DNA from: Candidatus Zixiibacteriota bacterium
GTDB lineage: Bacteria; Zixibacteria; MSB-5A5; GN15; JACZUZ01
Length of the DNA: 6,523 nucleotides
Direction: 5' to 3'
Assembly: GCA_022563625.1 (NCBI GenBank)
Contig: JADFNA010000098.1
Location: forward strand, 1 to 6,523
The notes beneath the pieces are model-generated. The model saw only the letters and a program-made list of their open reading frames with translations. It searched no databases and was not told where the DNA came from. The stretch's first letter is position 1. The number at the start of each line of letters is the position of its first letter. Shown in pieces: positions 5,669-6,523 of this stretch. Both the position numbers and the translations under genes were made by a program.

Positions 5669-6523
5669 GTTCACCGGCTTTCCGCCGGATTCTCTCATAG
5701 TCGTTATCCGCATTCGGGTGAACCGGAGCGCTCCGGACCACTTCGGCGCGGAACGCGGCGAAATCGCAATCATCATGAAAGCCGTCCGCCAGCGAACCCT
5801 TGACGGCTTCGTATGCCTGCTCGGCTGTGTCGGCCTGGGTCAGTTTCGCGCGCAGTTCGGAAGCGTTCGGCATTCCGAGAACGTATGAAGTGAAATGTTT
5901 GCGCATATTCACAAAACGCCTGCTCTGTCCGTAGAGTTTTTCATAGACACAGGCGTGTTCGAGCATGACGCGCAATCGTTCGGCGACGCTCAGTTCAGAC
6001 AGCTTTACTTCTCTGTTAAACAGCCACGGATTACCGAATACCGCCCGGCCCAACATCACACCATCCACGCCGCTCTGTTCGGCAAGTTCGGCGGCATGGT
6101 CCAAATCGCGCGCATCGCCATTGCCAAAAATCAACGTGGCGGACTTCGCCTTATCTCGTAGACGCACCGCCACTGCGGCCTCTTCCCAACGCGCCGCGAC
6201 TTTGGACATCTCCCGGCGGGTGCGCAGATGGAATGTCAGCGCCGAAACTTCCGTATCCAAAAGCAGTTTTACCTAGTCCTCGAATACCGCTTTGTCATAT
6301 GCGCCATATCCGATGCGTGTCTTGACTGAGACCGGCAGGCCTGGCGCCCCGCGTTTGACCGCATTGATACAGGAAAGCGCCAGTTCGGGAGTTTCGATAA
6401 GCGCCGCGCCGGAGCCTGAACCGCAGACATTTTTGTCCGGGCAGCCCATGTTGATATCAATTCCGTAAAAGCCCAGCTCAGCGCACAGCCGCGCAGCGCC
6501 CTCCAGTTTCTCAGGCCGACGGC
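5619..6523 (-). pseudogene. tRNA-dihydrouridine synthase with an in-frame TAG; 5' end outside the window
   Basis: Dus enzymes reduce uridine in tRNA to dihydrouridine using FMN and NADPH. In one continuous frame from 6521, the visible part begins in the TIM barrel. [11 protein letters not shown] holds the catalytic Cys (residue 27 of the visible part, codon 6443-6441), followed by [12 protein letters not shown] codon stands at visible position 83 (6275-6273), just after FED. After it the same frame resumes with VKLLLDTEVSALTFHLRTR, EMSKVAARW, the FMN-phosphate region GNGD and GVMLGRAVFGNPW, then the helical tRNA-binding C-terminus. Related Dus proteins, as I recall them, carry Trp at the TAG site, so a single TGG-to-TAG change fits. 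A TTG at 6260 could open a 213-residue fragment, but that would lack the catalytic Cys. The 3' end overlaps the convergent glycosyltransferase by 50 bases. This may be a recent pseudogene, a base-call error, or a read-through gene; the family call is firm. Confidence 0.85.

Noticed and set aside
5674..5688. Short 5-bp hairpin just past the glycosyltransferase stop
   Set aside because: Considered as a terminator, but the stem is short, no T-tract follows, and it lies within the dus coding region.
5723..5736. Perfect 14-base palindrome CCGGAGCGCTCCGG
   Set aside because: It lies inside the dus coding region, is of a length expected by chance about once in a window this size, and has no paired or spaced partner.
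6269..6460. Open frame on the minus strand just before the TAG in dus
   Set aside because: It is out of frame with the Dus sequence; the real frame through this stretch encodes the catalytic-Cys region.

Overview
This window reads as chromosomal DNA of an uncultivated bacterium with moderate G+C. No feature fixes the taxon. The mix of a REP-associated tyrosine transposase (RAYT), a fused LeuC/LeuD-type hydratase paired with a LeuA-like synthase, a GT39 glycosyltransferase and a Dus enzyme would fit a metagenomic lineage such as the FCB/Zixibacteria or deltaproteobacterial groups. That placement is a family-level impression only.

Layout. (i) 10-489 (-) encodes a complete small RAYT. It is followed at 499-637 by two REP-like palindromes arranged as mirror images, each starting with GTAG, like a BIME unit. 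(ii) 711-4022 (-) is a two-gene operon: a DRE-TIM metallolyase (isopropylmalate/homocitrate synthase type) is transcribed first, then a 662-residue fused aconitase-family hydratase. The 48-bp gap between them holds a third GTAG-headed palindrome of unrelated sequence. (iii) 4023-4210 is a divergent intergenic region with a good sigma70-like promoter for the rightward gene and a dyad-rich segment near the leftward operon. (iv) 4211-5668 (+) encodes a polytopic GT-C glycosyltransferase. (v) 5619 to the right edge (-) is a tRNA-dihydrouridine synthase, open at its 5' end, broken by one in-frame TAG at 6273-6275 and overlapping the glycosyltransferase tail-to-tail by 50 bp.

How the genes work together. 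The synthase and hydratase look like two successive steps of alpha-keto acid chain elongation: acyl-CoA condensation, then hydroxyl migration by dehydration and rehydration. This chemistry is shared by leucine, lysine (homocitrate), citramalate and Re-citrate routes. No partner LeuB-type dehydrogenase is in the window and the substrate cannot be assigned from sequence. The other genes appear unrelated to this pair.

Most worth a second look: the RAYT with its adjacent inverted REP pair plus further GTAG-type hairpins in the window; the orphan synthase/fused-hydratase pair with unusual selectivity-loop residues; and the amber codon inside an otherwise well-conserved dus gene.
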